From Geosiphon pyriformis (taxonomy: Eukaryota; Glomeromycota; Glomeromycetes; Archaeosporales; Geosiphonaceae), in NCBI GenBank assembly GCA_016748015.1, contig JAAOMT010000299.1, positions 338,166-402,165 of the forward strand: a stretch of 64,000 nucleotides of DNA. The letters are read 5' to 3'. Below the pieces are notes generated by a model that was given only the letters and a program-made list of their open reading frames with translations, was not told where the DNA came from and did not search any database. Positions 60,846 through 64,000 of the stretch are shown here, one piece after another. A program made the translations under genes and the position numbers. How positions within the stretch are numbered: position 1 is the first letter of the stretch; the number at the start of each line of letters is the position of its first letter.

Positions 60846-63800
60846 TTTTTGTAACTCTGAGAATGCTATATCAGATACAATATGTGCGAAATTTCTCAAA
60901 CCTCTAAAACACAGTGCAACCGCAAAACCTGACTGCTTCATTGAAACCTCTATTTAAATTGTTTGTTTTTCCCAATGTGTTTAGTTCATTGATCCTAATT
61001 ATACCCACTTTCTTCAATTCGGCTCTGAGTTGGGCTTGGGGTATCAAAATCCTTTCACAATGGCTACTAACGAATTCACAAACAAGATTTGTAATTCTCA
61101 TTTACTGTCCTTCAAAATCCTTAATTTTTTTCCATACCAAACATAAATCTCTTAATTTACAATACCTCCTGGGGAATAATGAACTATTCCAAATACAAAT
61201 CAAATTTTAATTTGTAAAATATAACATACTTAGTGTTATTAATTGAAATTTAAAACTAATTGAATTTCTCCTAAAAAAGCTAATAATTGAGATTTTGAAA
61301 CTAATTACATTAAATGAATTAATTATACATTTAATTTGCTTTTTTTTTAAAATTTTTCTTGATTAAAATTATATTGTCTTTAGTTTCTTTCAAATCTGCT
61401 ATCTATTAACTTGTTTATTCAACCCATTATAACTCTATGATTTCAAATTTATTATTAATTATCCAATTATTAAATGTTTTTAAACTCTATAATAATTAAA
61501 AGTTTACTGAAATTTGAACAGTTTGAAAGAATTTGCCGAAATCTTGAAAAAATTCATAGAAATATTTTTGTAAAAATAATAGTGCTGAAATTTAGAATAG
61601 CTTTAAAGATTTTAACACTAAAAATTGAACTATTATCAAAATTGAATGTTTTGAACAGTTTGAGGATTCTCAAGTTATAACTGGATATCCCCAAAAATAG
61701 AAAATCACAGCAGAAATTGAGTTATTGGGAAATTTCAATATTCCAACATCACAAAATTTTTTAGATATCAGCAACAGCATTTGGCCATTTTTATTAGTAT
61801 TAACACTTTGATAAAAAGAAATATCTTTCAATAAAACTGAGCATTTTAATGGCAAATTACAGTATTTACATTGTTGATTGCAACATTCTAAAGTTACTAC
61901 TCCTTATTTTTATACATCTTAATTTTGTTTTATCTAGTTCTTAGCTGAAACTCTGTCAGTTTATTTTAATAAAATCACCACTTTGTAATAAGAGACTTGA
62001 AAATGCCAAAGATGATGAACATATTTGATCAGCTTTGTATTATTGTTGACCAAGAAGAATATAAAGTCGGCAAATTGGCTCCTTTCATGCAAGTGTGTTT
62101 TGTGTAATTCTTAATATCTTTGGTTATTAACCTTGGTAGTATTTTCTCTAAAGTTAAAGATAGCACTTCTGTATTTAGATTCATCCATTTGGTATGTAGG
62201 TTTTATGCTGTATATAAAATCAATTGAATATTAGAAAGATTGGCAACAAAAGGCTTTCTATAATTGCTATGGCAAAGTGAATAATGTTTATGATTTTGCG
62301 ATTTTTTTCGTGTTTAACAGTCTTATTGTAGAAAATTGTTGCCAATACTATTTGCTTGATTAATGAAGCCAACAATGAGGAGGCTCAATAACAAATGTCT
62401 GCAATTTTTTTCTTCTAAATGGTTTAGTAAACGTTCAATTTCGATCTCCATCATTACTAAAGCGACCAAAAGTGCTTTTGCTGCCATGCCCGTGAACGAT
62501 GAATCTAAAGTCAAAAACTTTGATTCATGATTTCTAAGCAAGAAAATGGAAACTCAAAAATTGGCTACGAGAGCAATTTTAAACAAGTCACTCGTTCTCT
62601 CATGTTTTCTTACAGAATAAATCATTTGTAAAAGGTACCTCCCTAGTTCCCTGACAAACCTTTAAAAAATTCAAATATTGATCCAACTGTTTTTCCATGT
62701 ATATTGGTGAATTGAAAATAATGTCGATTTACTATTCAAAGACTCAATTTTCCTGAAATACACCTATATGCCTTCTTAAAAAGCTTTATTTCAGGAGTAT
62801 AACTTTTGAGATTAGGGAAAATTATTGGAAACAATATTTTGCAATCGCCTATCTTGGTTATGACAAAGTTAATTTCGGCAACATTTACCAGATATAAATT
62901 TGTTTAAGATTGGCCATTTGCAAATTTGAATGATATAACTTTTAGCATTTTGTTTTAAAACCTTGATATCGAGAATTTTCAAATAGTAATCAATGAAAAA
63001 TCATGTTTTAATAAATAATTTTTGCATACTCAATGTAGGATGCATGATTAGAAATCTTTTTATTTCAGGGATTGTCGAAGAACTTATTAATTGCCGAGTT
63101 ATCTACGGGTGAGATATCATCTGAAATTTCATTACCGTATCTAGTTATGATATTTGAATATCGGAAAATCTAATGTTTTGGATATGAAAATATCGATTGT
63201 ATATCCACCCTGTCATTTAGAAAGCCCATTAATGATGAACAAGATCGGAATATTCGAGAATTGGTTTCATTGTGTACATTTGATAATTCCAGCAATTAAA
63301 TACAAATTTTTACTTTTCACGTTTTGAAAGATTTTTGAATCATGTTAAGTGAGGATAAACTTGAAAAGTTTTCGAATGTGACATATAATTTTAAGCTAAA
63401 TTTCCAATAAATCTGTGATAAAAAAATTAAAATCTGCCACAGTAGTGATCCAGAGATATTTTTTTTCAAGTAGTTTAACTATTCTTTTCATATATATATA
63501 TATATATATATATTTTATAATATGTATAATTTAAACAAACTGATAGTTTTGTAAAAAAAATTGCTGATTTTCCCATGTACATTAACTTTTGATTCTTTAT
63601 TAATAAACAGAAAAATCGTAATTCAATAAATACAATTTCGATATAAAATTCGATACCAAGATTAGTGGGTTTCATCCCTTTATTGTGAAAATATGTAATT
63701 GTTTGATACAAATTTTTTATTTTAATGAAAGATTTTTAAGGAATTAAGGTTAGATATTAATTTTATTTCAACTTGTTTTAAAAATGTTGGGACAATCGAA

Positions 63801-64000
63801 AGAAAACTGAGAATATCAAAATGAACAATTTTAATTACAGAATCAAGATACGTGACTTAATTTCATCCAATATTCGATTTCTTGGTTATTTGTTTTTAAT
63901 TATCTCGGAGTAATTGTGAAAAGATGAGGGAGCTTTTTTTTACTTTGCAAAATATTTTAAATATTTTCAACTTATTCACAAGCTAATTGTATAAAGAAAC
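60846..64000. other. Non-coding region, no gene supported
   Basis: About 3.1 kb with a base mix closer to the host islands than to the deserts, but only short ORFs (none above 98 aa) without motifs, good starts or convincing splice links. A (TA)n tract lies at 63491-63514. It may be intergenic or contain an unrecognised, intron-rich or decayed gene. Confidence 0.45.

Noticed and set aside
60904-61210. Overlapping ORFs of 65 and 98 aa beside the LINE tail
   Set aside because: No LINE motif, no domain, and both strands are equally open; no basis to choose a gene.

Overview
The window looks like nuclear DNA of an early-diverging fungus, most likely an arbuscular mycorrhizal fungus (Glomeromycotina). 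The reasons are extreme AT richness, short GT-AG introns, a fungal RNA-silencing RNA-dependent RNA polymerase, a MATA_HMG-type HMG-box gene, and dense, decayed retrotransposons of a Ty3/gypsy type and a LINE type. The species cannot be fixed from the sequence alone.

Layout. 1-16060 is a nested graveyard of retroelements: a minus-strand fragment of one gypsy family (1-2640), a plus-oriented LTR with a short leader (2641-3723), a heavily decayed minus-strand gypsy element (copy B, 3724-14645) with a solo LTR inside its primer-binding site (12695-13700), and the 3' end of a LINE (copy C, 14646-16060). 17502-21100 is a compact two-exon RdRP gene of better base composition. 21500-23330 is an AT-rich desert. 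23340-40240 is a LINE (copy A, minus strand) split by an almost complete 10-kb Ty3/gypsy element (copy A, 29086-39156). Removing the gypsy element and one copy of its target duplication rejoins the LINE ORF1 reading frame exactly. 40868-41320 is a 57-bp minisatellite. 41730-42800 is a dead pogo-like DDE transposase. 44690-51340 is a nearly full-length LINE (copy B). 53950-54480 is a Tc1/mariner-like transposase remnant. 54485-59033 is a second host-gene island on the minus strand: a possible small secreted protein, a three-exon orphan gene (460 aa) and the two-exon HMG-box gene (408 aa). 59034-64000 shows no gene I can support, only microsatellites and one stray LINE 3' tail.

How it fits together. 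Two host islands sit in a sea of elements that have lost coding capacity mainly by C-to-T and G-to-A transitions, many of them at CpA. Catalytic Asp codons have become Asn, and Trp and Gln codons have become stops. The host genes appear untouched by this. The most distinctive element is the gypsy family. Besides gag, protease, RT, RNase H and integrase it carries Cys-rich zinc-binding modules and a dUTPase domain between protease and RT, and an extra ORF between integrase and the 3' LTR. Its LTRs hold arrays of a small palindrome just upstream of a TATA box. The RdRP is the one component here known to act in silencing, the pathway that usually restrains such elements.
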